In this document: piece after piece, positions 18,606 to 27,613 of the stretch
Layout of the letters: each line of letters opens with the position of its first letter
How positions within the stretch are numbered: the first letter of the stretch is position 1
DNA from: Pantoea ananatis LMG 2665
GTDB taxonomy: Bacteria > Pseudomonadota > Gammaproteobacteria > Enterobacterales > Enterobacteriaceae
Reading direction: 5' to 3'
NCBI RefSeq assembly: GCF_000710035.2
Contig: NZ_JMJJ01000004.1
Coordinates: 930,001 to 994,000, forward strand
DNA: 64,000 nucleotides
The notes under the pieces: generated by a model
The model's database searches: none
What the model saw: only the letters and a program-made list of their open reading frames with translations
What the model was told of the DNA's origin: nothing
Made by a program: the position numbers and the translations under genes

Positions 18606-19073
18606 ATGAAATGGAAGGGCGCATGGTTACTGTGCCTGCTGCTGGCAGGCTGTGATAAACCCAATGATACGCAGTTGGTAACCGAAACCGGGCGAGAGCT
18701 TCAGCGTACCATTGATACCAATCCTGCACGGATTCGGTGTGAACATATCGCGAAAGGCCGTGAGCGGCTGAGTCGGGACGTGGTGCAAAAACTTGAAGCA
18801 TCGCATTGCCAAAATGTTCTGCGTAGCGCCACGGAAACCAATTTCACAGATACCACGATCTATCACCACAATACGGTGATGATTTGCGGCGGCATCACGG
18901 GGAAAAGCTTCACTGGCACCTTCATTTCCCGGCGCTTTATTTTCTCCCCGGATGAAAAAGCGCTGGTTATTGAGCCGGTTTCTGAGGCGGATAAGACGCG
19001 ATTCGAAGGACAAAAAACGGTACAGCAACTGCAGGATGATTTTAACCGCCAGCATCAGCAGTACTGTCAGTAG
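18606..19073 (+). CDS. Predicted lipoprotein of unknown function
   Basis: I do not recognise this 155-aa protein. It has a signal sequence with a lipobox (LLLAGC, lipidated Cys16), so it is probably an outer-membrane lipoprotein, and mature-region cysteines at about 45, 68, 94 and 154. It is not present between sodC and ydhK in E. coli. A GAGGAGCAGGGTAA ribosome binding region precedes the ATG. Its stop abuts the ydhK stop on the other strand (19073/19074). The signal and start are clear; the role is not. Confidence 0.75.
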   Translation: MKWKGAWLLCLLLAGCDKPNDTQLVTETGRELQRTIDTNPARIRCEHIAKGRERLSRDVVQKLEASHCQNVLRSATETNFTDTTIYHHNTVMICGGITGKSFTGTFISRRFIFSPDEKALVIEPVSEADKTRFEGQKTVQQLQDDFNRQHQQYCQ

Positions 19074-21074
19074 TCAGTCGGGAATGGCCTGTTTCAGCTG
19101 TTCCAGCGAACAACGTAAGCGCCACAACAATCCGGCAAGCGTTTCGGCTTCCCGGGTATTTTCCCTGATCGTTTCATCTGTCATCGTCTGTAGCGCATCC
19201 AGTGCCGCATCAAGTTGCCGGTGCTGAACACCGCGAAGGCTCATCACATGTTGCAGATCCTGCATCGCACGCTCGCGATACTGATTCAGAACTGCGGATT
19301 CGGTGGGCCAGTCGCGCAGCTGCCAGACGAGGTGTGAGCAGTTGAGCAAAACCACGCCCCAGCGCAGTAGCCAGACGCGCGCTTTTTCATCCCGACTGCT
19401 GCTGAGCTGGCCGATCTTGTGATAGATCAGCGACTCGAAGCGGTTTTGACTCAAATGGGGCCGGGGGCGAAGCTGATCGAGAAAAGCCATGCGCAGAGAC
19501 TGAATATGGCGTCGGCTGCGGCGGCTATCCGAACTGGGGCGCAGCAGCTGAAACGCCAGCCAGGCGAGCAGTACGCCGCAAATTTTGGCGATATTGCCGT
19601 CAAAGAACGTTTGATAGTCCCAGTCTGGTGGATTGGTCACGGCCAGAAACGATCCCAGAAAAACAATAAACTGTCCCCACATGGCGGCCCGCTGTTTCTG
19701 CTGCACCCGGAACAGTTGCAGGGTCAGCAACAACGGAAATAACACCGCCAGCAGTTGCCATAGTTGATTAAACTGCACCATCAGCCCGAATTTAAACACA
19801 AAGCTAAATGCAAACAGCCACAACAGCGTTTTCAGTAATAACGTAATGCTGCCTGTGGGTGAGGGAGCCGAGGCGTAAAGCACGCAGGCGATCGCCGTGA
19901 AGGTGAGCGCCGATGCGCCCGAAGACCACTGCGTCGTAATCCAGAATGCGCAACCCGCGACCACGACAGTAAAAGTGCGCAGTGCACTCCAGCCTGCCTC
20001 TGCGCTATCGCTCTCACTGGCCAGCGCCGATACGGCCGGTGGTTGAAAGCGGGTATCCGCCTCGGCGTGCTCCAGCAGTCGTATCCAGCGCAATACGTTG
20101 AGGTACATCCAGCAGAAGTAGCGCAGCCGCTGACAGAACGCCCGCTGTCGATAATCCCCTTCGCTGGCAGGCGTAATCGTGCGCAACAACGCCGCGAGCC
20201 GATACTTATTGCAGTCGGGTTTGGCCAGTTCCTGCATGATAGCCTTCAGTACCTCAAACAGCGCCTCAGGTGCATCGGGCCAGTTCAGCAGCATACGACG
20301 AAGACTGGACAGCACGCTGGTCAGTCTCAGCTGCTGATGCAGGATGTAATTCAGCACGTTATTCTGGCGGCGAAAGCGATAATGGCTCCAGAAGGCCTGG
20401 ATGCGTAATAAGTTCATGGTCAGGATCTGACCAATCACCGTTTCATGGGCGCTGCGTATCTCGTCATTACGGGTGTCCTGCAGCAGGCGCGTGGCATGTT
20501 CCAGCAGGCGGGCGTGCATCTGTTTTAGCGCGTGGATGAGTGCATCGCCGTCAGAGGTGCTGGGTAAGAGCATCATCATAAAGCCCGCGCACAGCAGCCC
20601 GGAAATCACTTCACATACCCGCGCCTGAGCAATCTCCCACAGGCTGGTGATGTCCGTCAGGTTGACACAGCTGAAGGCAATAATGGCTGCGGTATAACCC
20701 GCCAGCGAAAAACCATAGGCCACATTGTTTTGATAGTGGTTTGCCACCCAGGTGCACAGCGCCAGCCAGCCGGCAATATACAGGGTGAACAGCCAAGGCT
20801 CGTTTAACGTATGGCCGGCAATCAACAGCGCAGCGGCCGCCCCCAACAGGCTGCCCACGATGCGGCCCAGGCTTTTACTGATCACGCCGCCAAGGGTAGG
20901 AAAACTTACCACTGCTGCTGAGGTCATGGCCCAGTAAGGCTCGTCCAGGTTCAAACCATAGGCAATGCTCAGCGCAAGGCACATCGCGCCTGCATTGCGT
21001 AACGCATAGCGCCATTGATTGCGATCCGCCTTTACCCAGGGAAGGTTTCCCCAGGCCAGCCCGTTGAGATTCAT
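19074..21074 (-). CDS. ydhK: FUSC-family inner-membrane efflux transporter YdhK
   Basis: A 666-aa inner-membrane protein (E. coli YdhK 670) of the aromatic acid exporter (AaeB/FUSC) family, with two sets of about five membrane helices (about 25-175 and 365-510) separated by soluble regions. With the periplasmic adaptor YdhJ and small protein YdhI it is expected to form an efflux pump of unknown substrate. It overlaps ydhJ by ATGA (start 21074, ydhJ stop 21071-21073), indicating translational coupling. Confidence 0.92.
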   Translation of the reverse strand: MNLNGLAWGNLPWVKADRNQWRYALRNAGAMCLALSIAYGLNLDEPYWAMTSAAVVSFPTLGGVISKSLGRIVGSLLGAAAALLIAGHTLNEPWLFTLYIAGWLALCTWVANHYQNNVAYGFSLAGYTAAIIAFSCVNLTDITSLWEIAQARVCEVISGLLCAGFMMMLLPSTSDGDALIHALKQMHARLLEHATRLLQDTRNDEIRSAHETVIGQILTMNLLRIQAFWSHYRFRRQNNVLNYILHQQLRLTSVLSSLRRMLLNWPDAPEALFEVLKAIMQELAKPDCNKYRLAALLRTITPASEGDYRQRAFCQRLRYFCWMYLNVLRWIRLLEHAEADTRFQPPAVSALASESDSAEAGWSALRTFTVVVAGCAFWITTQWSSGASALTFTAIACVLYASAPSPTGSITLLLKTLLWLFAFSFVFKFGLMVQFNQLWQLLAVLFPLLLTLQLFRVQQKQRAAMWGQFIVFLGSFLAVTNPPDWDYQTFFDGNIAKICGVLLAWLAFQLLRPSSDSRRSRRHIQSLRMAFLDQLRPRPHLSQNRFESLIYHKIGQLSSSRDEKARVWLLRWGVVLLNCSHLVWQLRDWPTESAVLNQYRERAMQDLQHVMSLRGVQHRQLDAALDALQTMTDETIRENTREAETLAGLLWRLRCSLEQLKQAIPD

Positions 21075-21937
21075 GGTGCTATCGTAATCGTGCAGGTTGT
21101 ACCGGCGATCAACAGCGCGCGATCGGGAAGCGATGTGAGGCGGATACGGACAGGGACACGTTGCGCCAGACGAACCCAGGGCACGTTCGGTTTAATATCC
21201 GGCAGTAAACCGTTATCCGCCTCCAGGCTTTGATCGTAGATAGCCCGCCCGATGCTTTCTACCTGACCGGTCAACTGCGCGCCGCTGCTGTAAAGCACCA
21301 CGTTGGCAGCGGCGCCAGGATGAATGTGGCGCAGCTTGGTTTCTTCAAAGTAGCCGACGACGTAGTAAGAGTGGCTGTCGACCAGGGCAAAAAGCGGCGT
21401 ACCGGCGCTGGCGTAGTTGCCAGGGCGCAGGGTTAAATTACTCACCCAACCGTCCGTGGGGGCGGTGAGGGTGGTTTGCTGCAAGTTCCATTGCGCCTGA
21501 TCACGCTGTGCCTGTGCCGCCTTCACGCTGGCCAGTGCGGCATCGGCGTTCAGACGGGCAACATCCAGATCTTCACCTGAAATGGTATTGCGCGGCAGCC
21601 GGCTTCGCCTGCTGAACTCGTTTTGCGCTTTAGCGAGATCGGCTTTTGCCTGGCTAAGCTGCGCATCGGCTTTATTCAGATCGATTTGCCAGGGGACGGG
21701 GTCCAGCGTCAACAACGTTTCGCCTTTGTGAACAAACTGATTATCTGTCACCTTCAATGCCACAATGCGTCCTGAAATCTGCGGCGTGATATCCACTAAC
21801 TCGGCACGCACTTTTCCATCTCGTGTCCAGGGCGACTGCATGTAGTAATTCCAGGCCCACCAGGCACTGAGCAGCGCAAGGGTAAAAACAATCAGCGTTG
21901 AAAAGTACTTTAATCCGGAAAATTTCATCGTTTTCAT
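21071..21937 (-). CDS. ydhJ: Periplasmic adaptor (membrane fusion) protein YdhJ
   Basis: A 288-aa HlyD/EmrA-type membrane fusion protein: one N-terminal membrane anchor (about 10-30), a lipoyl-like half motif ([20 protein letters not shown]), a coiled-coil hairpin (about 80-150) and a second lipoyl half. The start at 21937 makes an ATGA overlap with ydhI; an in-frame start 12 codons upstream would lie deep inside ydh[16 protein letters not shown] and [11 protein letters not shown] are well conserved with E. coli YdhJ. Confidence 0.92.
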   Translation of the reverse strand: MKTMKFSGLKYFSTLIVFTLALLSAWWAWNYYMQSPWTRDGKVRAELVDITPQISGRIVALKVTDNQFVHKGETLLTLDPVPWQIDLNKADAQLSQAKADLAKAQNEFSRRSRLPRNTISGEDLDVARLNADAALASVKAAQAQRDQAQWNLQQTTLTAPTDGWVSNLTLRPGNYASAGTPLFALVDSHSYYVVGYFEETKLRHIHPGAAANVVLYSSGAQLTGQVESIGRAIYDQSLEADNGLLPDIKPNVPWVRLAQRVPVRIRLTSLPDRALLIAGTTCTITIAP

Positions 21938-22176
21938 CCGTGATCCATCAGCCAGAGTGAGGCCGTCACGCACAGCACAAATAAGGAAAGATCAAACAGT
22001 GTGGGATGCCAGACGTCGCCAGAGGCGAGCCAGCCGCGCAGCAGTGGGTGAATCAGCAGCCAGAGAAAAAAACCGGCCAGCACCGCTTTAAACAGGGGAG
22101 GAAAGTAAAGTGACGCACCGAAAATCAGTTCCGTAAGTGGGTGAACACTGAGAAATCCGTTGCTGATGATATCCAT
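21934..22176 (-). CDS. ydhI: DUF1656 small inner-membrane protein YdhI
   Basis: An 80-aa protein with two predicted membrane helices (about 22-45 and 58-78), matching E. coli YdhI (78 aa) in [12 protein letters not shown] and [15 protein letters not shown]. It is the first gene of ydhIJK, the AaeX-like small subunit of the pump. The operon is divergent from slyA; in Salmonella and E. coli, SlyA acts on this operon, and the 141-bp intergenic space probably holds its sites. Confidence 0.92.
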   Translation of the reverse strand: MDIISNGFLSVHPLTELIFGASLYFPPLFKAVLAGFFLWLLIHPLLRGWLASGDVWHPTLFDLSLFVLCVTASLWLMDHG

Positions 22177-22317
22177 TATGGGGATGCACTCTGGAACAGG
22201 TTAGTGAAATATTTTCAGCCGAAACTGTCTACTTAGTGATTAGTAATTTAACTTCCGGCTTGCAAAATACTATACAATGCAGCCTGATAGCTAGCCGACT
22301 AATTATAAGGAGATAAC

Positions 22318-22755
22318 ATGGATACCCCACTCGGAACGGACCTGTCCAGACTGGTGCGCATCTGGCGGGCTCTGATCGATCAACGCCTGAAGCCACTCGA
22401 TTTAACCCAAACGCATTGGGTTACGCTGCACAATATCCATCAGTTACCGCCTGAGCAGTCACAAATTCAGTTAGCCAAAGCCATCGGTATCGAACAACCT
22501 TCGCTGGTCAGAACCTTAGATCAGCTTGAAGAAAAAGGGCTGATTACCCGAACCACCTGCGCACATGACCGCCGAGCCAAACGCATTAAGCTCACACAAC
22601 AGGCCGAGCCGGTTATTCAGCAGGTCGAACACGTGATTGACATTACCCGTGACGATATTCTCACCGGTATCAGCCGCGATGAGATCAATCAGATGGTGTC
22701 GCTGATTGCGCGCCTTGAGAAGAATATTCTCGAACTACAGAACAAAGAAAAGTAA
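22318..22755 (+). CDS. slyA: MarR-family transcriptional regulator SlyA
   Basis: SlyA is a dimeric winged-helix regulator that counters H-NS and controls envelope and virulence genes. The 145-aa protein (E. coli 144) has the recognition helix region [21 protein letters not shown] and wing [15 protein letters not shown]. The space upstream (22177-22317) contains GCTAGC and TAGTNATTAGTA-type AT-rich inverted elements that may be autoregulatory sites, which I cannot define more closely. It is convergent with slyB, with a hairpin (ACCGACGC/GCGTCGGT) at 22757-22788. Confidence 0.96.
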   Translation: MDTPLGTDLSRLVRIWRALIDQRLKPLDLTQTHWVTLHNIHQLPPEQSQIQLAKAIGIEQPSLVRTLDQLEEKGLITRTTCAHDRRAKRIKLTQQAEPVIQQVEHVIDITRDDILTGISRDEINQMVSLIARLEKNILELQNKEK

Positions 22756-22756
22756 T

Positions 22757-22788
22757 ACCGACGCACAGTGCCCGTCACCGGCGTCGGT
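22757..22788. terminator. Hairpin between slyA and slyB
   Basis: ACCGACGC and GCGTCGGT form an 8-bp stem with a 16-nt loop between the convergent stops. There is no clear U-tract. Confidence 0.4.
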
Positions 22789-22799
22789 GGGTGACTGTA

Positions 22800-23267
22800 T
22801 TAGCGTGGAGAAACGGTGACCTGGCTGCCATCGGTCGCCATCGCTACGCGCTGTCCTACAGAGTAACGGCTGGCGGCCTGTTTCTGCACCACCATAATGG
22901 TGTTGCCGTCATCCTTGCGGATTTCCAGTTCAACACCGTCTGTTTTGTTCATCGCACCTTGCACGCCCTGGCCCGCAACGCCACCCAGTACGGCCCCGCC
23001 GGCTGCTGCCAGGCTGCGTCCCGCACCGCCGCCAATCGTGTTGCCCAGGAATCCACCCAGTACGGCACCACCGATAGCGCCAATGATATTGCTGTCATCG
23101 CCGCCCTGAATTTTAACCGGACGTACGGACACTAAGGTACCGTATGAAACGCTCTGGACCTGTTTGGCTTCACTGGCGCTGTAGGTATCGCCCGACAACG
23201 TATCGGTATTGCTACAACCTGCAAGCATCACTCCAGTCAAAGCGACCACAATTACACGCTTAATCAT
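22800..23267 (-). CDS. slyB: Outer membrane lipoprotein SlyB
   Basis: SlyB is a glycine-zipper outer-membrane lipoprotein of the PhoPQ regulon that stabilises the outer membrane under stress. The 155-aa protein has the lipobox MLAGC (Cys18) and a central glycine-zipper segment (IIGAIGGAVLGGFLGNTIGG, then a second similar run). It lies between slyA and anmK as in E. coli. I looked for a PhoP box upstream and could not find a convincing repeat. Confidence 0.96.
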   Translation of the reverse strand: MIKRVIVVALTGVMLAGCSNTDTLSGDTYSASEAKQVQSVSYGTLVSVRPVKIQGGDDSNIIGAIGGAVLGGFLGNTIGGGAGRSLAAAGGAVLGGVAGQGVQGAMNKTDGVELEIRKDDGNTIMVVQKQAASRYSVGQRVAMATDGSQVTVSPR

Positions 23268-23551
23268 TTGAAAACTCCTTTATTCAAGAATGCGCCTATC
23301 TCTCGCGAAATCCTGTAAACAGTATAAGACAGAAAACTGGAGAATTGACCTTTGCCGGTATAAAACATGGCTGACGCCAGCATAGACCGTTAAATTTTAA
23401 CAATGATTCAATCGATGAGAAAAAAATTTCTAAGGCGTTAACTCACAGGCAATTTATTGATTAAAAACAAATTAATCATGGATTTAACCGCAATTTTTTG
23501 TCAGGCTTAACGCGCGTAACACCATTTTCACCTTAATGAAAAGGAACGGCT

Positions 23552-24688
23552 ATGAAATCAGGACGCTACATCGGCGTGATGTCGGGCACCAGTCTTGATG
23601 GTGTGGATGTGGTTCTGGCGGCCATTGACGAAAATATGGTGGCTCAGCAGGCCAGCTACTGTCATCCCATGCCACCGGATTTGCGTCAGGCTATTCTGGC
23701 CATTTGCCAGGGACAGGCCCTGACGCTGTCGCAGTTAGGGCAGCTTGATACGCGGCTGGGGCAGCTGTTTGCTGAGGCGGTATTGACCCTGATGCGCCGT
23801 GAATCCCTTGAAGTTGGCGATATCACGGCGATCGGCTGTCACGGGCAAACCGTATGGCATGAGCCGCAGAGCGCAGCGCCGAATACGCTGCAAATTGGCG
23901 ATCACAATCAGATAGTTGCCGCGACCGGCATTACGGTCGTGGGGGATTTCAGGCGGCGTGATATGGCGCTGGGCGGGCAGGGCGCACCGCTGGTGCCGGC
24001 CTTCCATCAGGCCTTGATGATGGATGCCACCGAACGTCGCATGGTGCTGAACATAGGCGGGATTGCGAATCTCTCTTTACTTATTCCGGGGCAGCCTGTT
24101 CGCGGGTTTGATACCGGGCCTGGCAATATGCTGCTTGATGCCTGGATATGGCGTAATCAGGGCAAAGCTTACGATAAAGATGCCCAGTGGGCGCTGAGTG
24201 GCAAAGTCAGTCATGCCCTGCTTGATACGTTGCTGCGCGAGCCCTGGCTCGCGTTGCCGCCGCCTAAAAGCACCGGGCGGGAGCTGTTTAACCTGGGCTG
24301 GCTTGAACAACATCTGCGTCATTTTCCTGGCATCGCCGCACAGGACGTTCAGGCTACGCTTAATGAATTTACCGCCGTCAGCATCGCGCAACAGGTGAAA
24401 CTCAATGACGGATGCGATCGTTTACTGGCCTGTGGTGGGGGAAGCCGCAATCCGTTACTGATGGCGCGACTGGCTTCGCATCTTGCGGGTACCGAAGTGA
24501 CGACAACCGACACGATCGGTATCAACGGGGATGATATGGAAGCGCTGGCGTTTGCCTGGCTGGCGTTTCGCACCCTGTCCGGCCTGCCCGGAAATTTGCC
24601 TGCGGTCACCGGCGCACGCGAAAAAAGCGTGATTGGCGCCATTTATCCCGCCAATCCGTTGTTCATGCGACAGGGGAAAGGGGACTGA
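23552..24688 (+). CDS. anmK: Anhydro-N-acetylmuramic acid kinase
   Basis: AnmK phosphorylates 1,6-anhydro-MurNAc to MurNAc-6-phosphate in peptidoglycan recycling. The 378-aa protein (E. coli 369) begins with the phosphate-binding loop [13 protein letters not shown] and contains [39 protein letters not shown] and the C-terminal [11 protein letters not shown]. In E. coli mliC follows immediately; here about 28 kb of other DNA follows. The stop codon sits in the loop of a terminator hairpin. Confidence 0.97.
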   Translation: MKSGRYIGVMSGTSLDGVDVVLAAIDENMVAQQASYCHPMPPDLRQAILAICQGQALTLSQLGQLDTRLGQLFAEAVLTLMRRESLEVGDITAIGCHGQTVWHEPQSAAPNTLQIGDHNQIVAATGITVVGDFRRRDMALGGQGAPLVPAFHQALMMDATERRMVLNIGGIANLSLLIPGQPVRGFDTGPGNMLLDAWIWRNQGKAYDKDAQWALSGKVSHALLDTLLREPWLALPPPKSTGRELFNLGWLEQHLRHFPGIAAQDVQATLNEFTAVSIAQQVKLNDGCDRLLACGGGSRNPLLMARLASHLAGTEVTTTDTIGINGDDMEALAFAWLAFRTLSGLPGNLPAVTGAREKSVIGAIYPANPLFMRQGKGD

Positions 24689-24703
24689 ATCTGTCCCCTT
24701 TTA
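24677..24703 (+). terminator. Terminator overlapping the anmK stop codon
   Basis: AAAGGGGAC and GTCCCCTTTT form a 9-bp stem whose 7-nt loop contains the anmK TGA stop. The U-tract is short but present. Confidence 0.75.
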
Positions 24704-24720
24704 GAACAGCGTAAAACGAA

Positions 24721-24954
24721 TCAGGCCACGCCAGGCAGATGCGTTAACTTGCGCACGCCCGTGATGACGGTTGCCACGATGGTTTCACGCCGGGTAATGA
24801 CTTCAACCTGGTAGTATTTGCTGCGATAGGCAATTGAATAGATAACCGGATGGTATTTATTTCCCTCACCATAACGAGACATATGGGCTTCCAGCGCGCG
24901 CGAGGCGGCAACGATATGGACGGGTTCTTTATCACCGCGGATGATTTGCTTCAT
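24721..24954 (-). CDS. Small protein of unknown function (possible DUF4060)
   Basis: A 77-aa protein with HMSRYGEGNKYHPV and TVITGVRKLTHLP. These resemble the conserved motifs I recall for the small enterobacterial family DUF4060; I am not certain. GAGGGAC lies at good spacing before the ATG. It is the first gene of the accessory block after anmK and is transcribed towards it. No function can be given. Confidence 0.6.
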   Translation of the reverse strand: MKQIIRGDKEPVHIVAASRALEAHMSRYGEGNKYHPVIYSIAYRSKYYQVEVITRRETIVATVITGVRKLTHLPGVA

Positions 24955-25183
24955 TCAGTCCCTCAAATGCTATACCTGTGGGGCACGCCTTAACAGGGCG
25001 CGTTGCGTCGGTCTTTAACACTGAACATCTGACTGCTTAACATCATCGATAATTTAAAAAACAGCGTGCACGTCTAATATTGCAGCGCAATGACACAATC
25101 TGAAACGTGCTACTAATATTTAGCAGCACGTTTTATGTCCGGCAAGAGAGAATGAAAATTTATTGTGTTGCGGGAGCCAGGGT

Positions 25184-26395
25184 TTATTTAAGCTCGGGCC
25201 AGGAAACGGAAGATACGCCATTTAATTTCGGCCAGGAAAACAGGAATCCCTGAAACTGTGAAATGCCGGCGGCTTCCAGCCACATCCACTCTTCGGGCTG
25301 TTCAATCCCTTCTGCAATCACGGTAATTTCCAGCGATGAACAACATTTTAAAATCGCGTGGACGATAGCCTGCTTCGGGCCACTCTTGTGCACGTTACTA
25401 ATAATACTGCGGTCGATTTTAATTTTATCGGGCTGGATCTGGGTAAGCAGTGATAACCCGGCATAACCCGCGCCAAAATCATCGAGCGCGACGCTGATAC
25501 CGGCGGCTTTGAGCTGTTTCAGCGCGGCGGCAAATTCGTCAGGACGAGAGATGATCTCATTCTCGGTAAACTCAACGACAATTTGCTCCGGCACCAGCTG
25601 GTGGGCATGAATTTCCGTCAGCAGAAAGTCGACCGCGTCGGGAACAAGCACCAGCGACATCGGCAGCAGATTGATCGACAGCACCATATCATCCAGGCCG
25701 AGCGCCTTTGCCTGTGCAAAGGCCGTGTGTTTAGAGTGCAAATCGTTGCGGTAGATATCATCCGGATCAAGGCGGGAAAAATAGTGCTGTTGCGTTTCAC
25801 CCTGATTGCCGCGAAGCAGCGCTTCAAGGGAAACAATTTTGCGTGCAAAGGGATCAATAATGGCCTGAAAAGCAAAATTTACGCCTTCCTGATTCAGCAT
25901 GGCAACATCACCTTCGCGGGTTTCGGCCTCATCCTGAATAAAATCCCAGCTGTCTGCTGAGGGAATTTCAAAATAATTTTCTTTCTCGCGCGCTTCAACA
26001 AAGGTACGCAAGAATTTAAGCGCCCGATCTTCATAGGTCAGCTGGTATTTGGTGGTGCCTTTTTCCAGCACCGCATTAAGCACCGTGGTTTTATCGTATT
26101 GCCGCAGGTCAAACAGCTCCATGCCCACGTTGCCGAAACGTCGCGCAGGGGCATAATCGCGCATTAATTCCACAATATTATGATGGCTGGTATCGCGGCA
26201 AATACGTTCGTAAACCGCCAGCACATCACGTTCAGGACCTTCAAGGAGCTGAAAAAAGTGGGTGCCATTAAACAATAAAATACCGGTGACGCTGGATGAT
26301 TCATTAATTTTGTTAGCCTTGGTGACTAATCCCTCCAGCATCTTAAGCGGAACATGGTCAGCGATGTGACTGCGATAGATAATTGTAGACAACAT
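25184..26395 (-). CDS. BLUF-EAL blue-light-regulated c-di-GMP phosphodiesterase
   Basis: The N-terminal BLUF domain (about residues 1-95) binds FAD and has the photocycle residues Tyr7, Asn31 and Gln49 (IIYRS, KINESS, HFFQLLEG). The C-terminal EAL domain (about 165-400) keeps the motifs expected of an active c-di-GMP phosphodiesterase: EALLRG, EFTENEI, LDDFGAGYAGLS, KIDRS and EGIE. The architecture and 403-aa length match Klebsiella BlrP1 and E. coli BluF (YcgF). E. coli BluF has a degenerate EAL domain that antagonises the repressor BluR; this one looks closer to BlrP1. No MerR-type BluR gene lies beside it. It is transcribed alone. Confidence 0.92.
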   Translation of the reverse strand: MLSTIIYRSHIADHVPLKMLEGLVTKANKINESSSVTGILLFNGTHFFQLLEGPERDVLAVYERICRDTSHHNIVELMRDYAPARRFGNVGMELFDLRQYDKTTVLNAVLEKGTTKYQLTYEDRALKFLRTFVEAREKENYFEIPSADSWDFIQDEAETREGDVAMLNQEGVNFAFQAIIDPFARKIVSLEALLRGNQGETQQHYFSRLDPDDIYRNDLHSKHTAFAQAKALGLDDMVLSINLLPMSLVLVPDAVDFLLTEIHAHQLVPEQIVVEFTENEIISRPDEFAAALKQLKAAGISVALDDFGAGYAGLSLLTQIQPDKIKIDRSIISNVHKSGPKQAIVHAILKCCSSLEITVIAEGIEQPEEWMWLEAAGISQFQGFLFSWPKLNGVSSVSWPELK

Positions 26396-27116
26396 AAAGT
26401 CTTCCAGATTCTTGTTTTTTTACCGCACACATTGCCAGATCGCTTATCAGGCGGAGCCTAATCCTGCTGTACTACCATCGCAAAATGTGTCCTTGCCGTG
26501 CATTTCTCCAGCACGGCACAGGGGGCGCTTACCTGTGATGTTCCGTTGTCACAGAAGGTTTAACACGATCGATCCATGGGGTGGATAACAGACCATGGCG
26601 GGGGCAAACAGGTTTTTTATTATTCTGTTCATTACCAGCGTGTTACGCATTGTTTCTATTATATCAGCACTTCAGTGGTTAGGTATTGAATAGACGTATC
26701 TTTTTTGCAGGTTATGGTCCGTTAATAAATGACACCGATGAGTATTATTCTCAGGTTACCTGGGGTAATCAAATTATCCTGGTTCCCTGACTGCTGCCCT
26801 TGAAAAGAAAACAGCAGTAGCCTGATTTGGCATGTTTTTTTAACCAAAATGTCGAAGAAGAGAGGTAAACACAATGATTAAAGTATCAAATCTGATCTTG
26901 CACCTGGCGCCTTTTTCAGCAGCCAGAGTCTGATAAGATGCTAACGTAAGTCAGTGACCCCGCTGCGAATAAATCTCAAAACCCCTGTTTTGTCATTATC
27001 CCTGTGGTTTTAGGGATAATTCTCAGCTAGGGTTAACAACGCTACATTATTAAATAAAACCTTACATCACTCTTTTTATCGTCCTGATTGACACAGCGAC
27101 CAGCAGGGGCAGTCCT
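26396..27116. other. 721-bp AT-rich intergenic region with one candidate small ORF
   Basis: This lies between the divergent BLUF-EAL gene and the 91-aa ORF at 27117. It is AT-rich. I see one short ORF (26874-26933) followed by a hairpin at 26995-27020 (ATTATCCCT/AGGGATAAT) without a U-tract. No recognisable promoter or TGTACA site was found upstream of the BLUF gene. Confidence 0.5.
26874..26933 (+). CDS. Candidate 19-aa ORF (leader-like)
   Basis: ATG with AGAGAGG 7 bp upstream opens a 19-codon frame (MIKVSNLILHLAPFSAARV, then TGA). It is followed 61 bp later by a hairpin at 26995-27020. It has the look of a leader peptide or regulatory RNA, but there is no known match and no clear attenuator. 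Low confidence. Confidence 0.3.
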   Translation: MIKVSNLILHLAPFSAARV

Positions 27117-27392
27117 ATGCTTAAATCAAGCTACTATTACGTATGTCCTTTTACCCGAGGCGGATGGATAATTCATAAAGAAGGTTGTAGCCAGCTGGAT
27201 AACAGCCGTGGAAGTGAATTTATCGGTTCACTCTACACCCGGCAACAGGCCTTAACGGTCGCGAAAATCCATCATCCGGATGCGATTCTCTGCACCGCCT
27301 GCCTTAGCCCTTTCGTCTGTCCCACTGCCGGGCGGAGTCTGGCATCGCGCAATCGGGCCATGCCGACGCGACATACACCTAAGTCTTCCTGA
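27117..27392 (+). CDS. Small cysteine-containing protein of unknown function
   Basis: A 91-aa protein that I do not recognise. It has YYYVCPFTRGGWIIHKEGC at the start and CTACLSPFVC later, with cysteines at 10, 24, 59, 62 and 68; the CxxC and spacing suggest a metal site. A GGGGCAG ribosome binding region precedes the ATG. The last 20 residues are basic and serine-rich and may be less ordered. The region after it (27393-27532) holds nothing I can identify. Confidence 0.55.
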   Translation: MLKSSYYYVCPFTRGGWIIHKEGCSQLDNSRGSEFIGSLYTRQQALTVAKIHHPDAILCTACLSPFVCPTAGRSLASRNRAMPTRHTPKSS

Positions 27393-27532
27393 ATATTACG
27401 GACGTCAGCGCCGACGTTACGCGCGGCGGAGATATCGGTTTACTGCGCCTGAGGCGTGAGCGCGATATAAAGAAATAATGTGTGAAGGTGAAATAATAAT
27501 AACCGCGAAGAAGGGTGCACATTATTACCTGG

Positions 27533-27561
27533 TTAACAGGCGTGACGCTCACGCCTGTTAA
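27533..27561. repeat. Perfect 13-bp inverted repeat downstream of the SDR gene
   Basis: TTAACAGGCGTGA, CGC and TCACGCCTGTTAA form a perfect hairpin stem. It lies beyond the SDR stop and could end its transcript, but neither strand has a U-tract, so it may be a protein site or a stabilising structure. Confidence 0.75.
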
Positions 27562-27563
27562 TA

Positions 27564-27603
27564 TTAACGCCGAAAACTACAGCTTAACGCCGAAAACTAC
27601 AGC
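27564..27603. repeat. 20-bp perfect tandem duplication
   Basis: TTAACGCCGAAAACTACAGC occurs twice head to tail (27564-27583 and 27584-27603), immediately after the inverted repeat and just outside the SDR stop codon. It is a recent small duplication. Confidence 0.9.
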
Positions 27604-27613
27604 GCTGTGATGA

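Noticed and set aside
23268..23551. PhoP box upstream of slyB
   Set aside because: TGTTTA occurs once on the slyB strand, but the second half is poor and the spacing is 10 rather than 11 bp.
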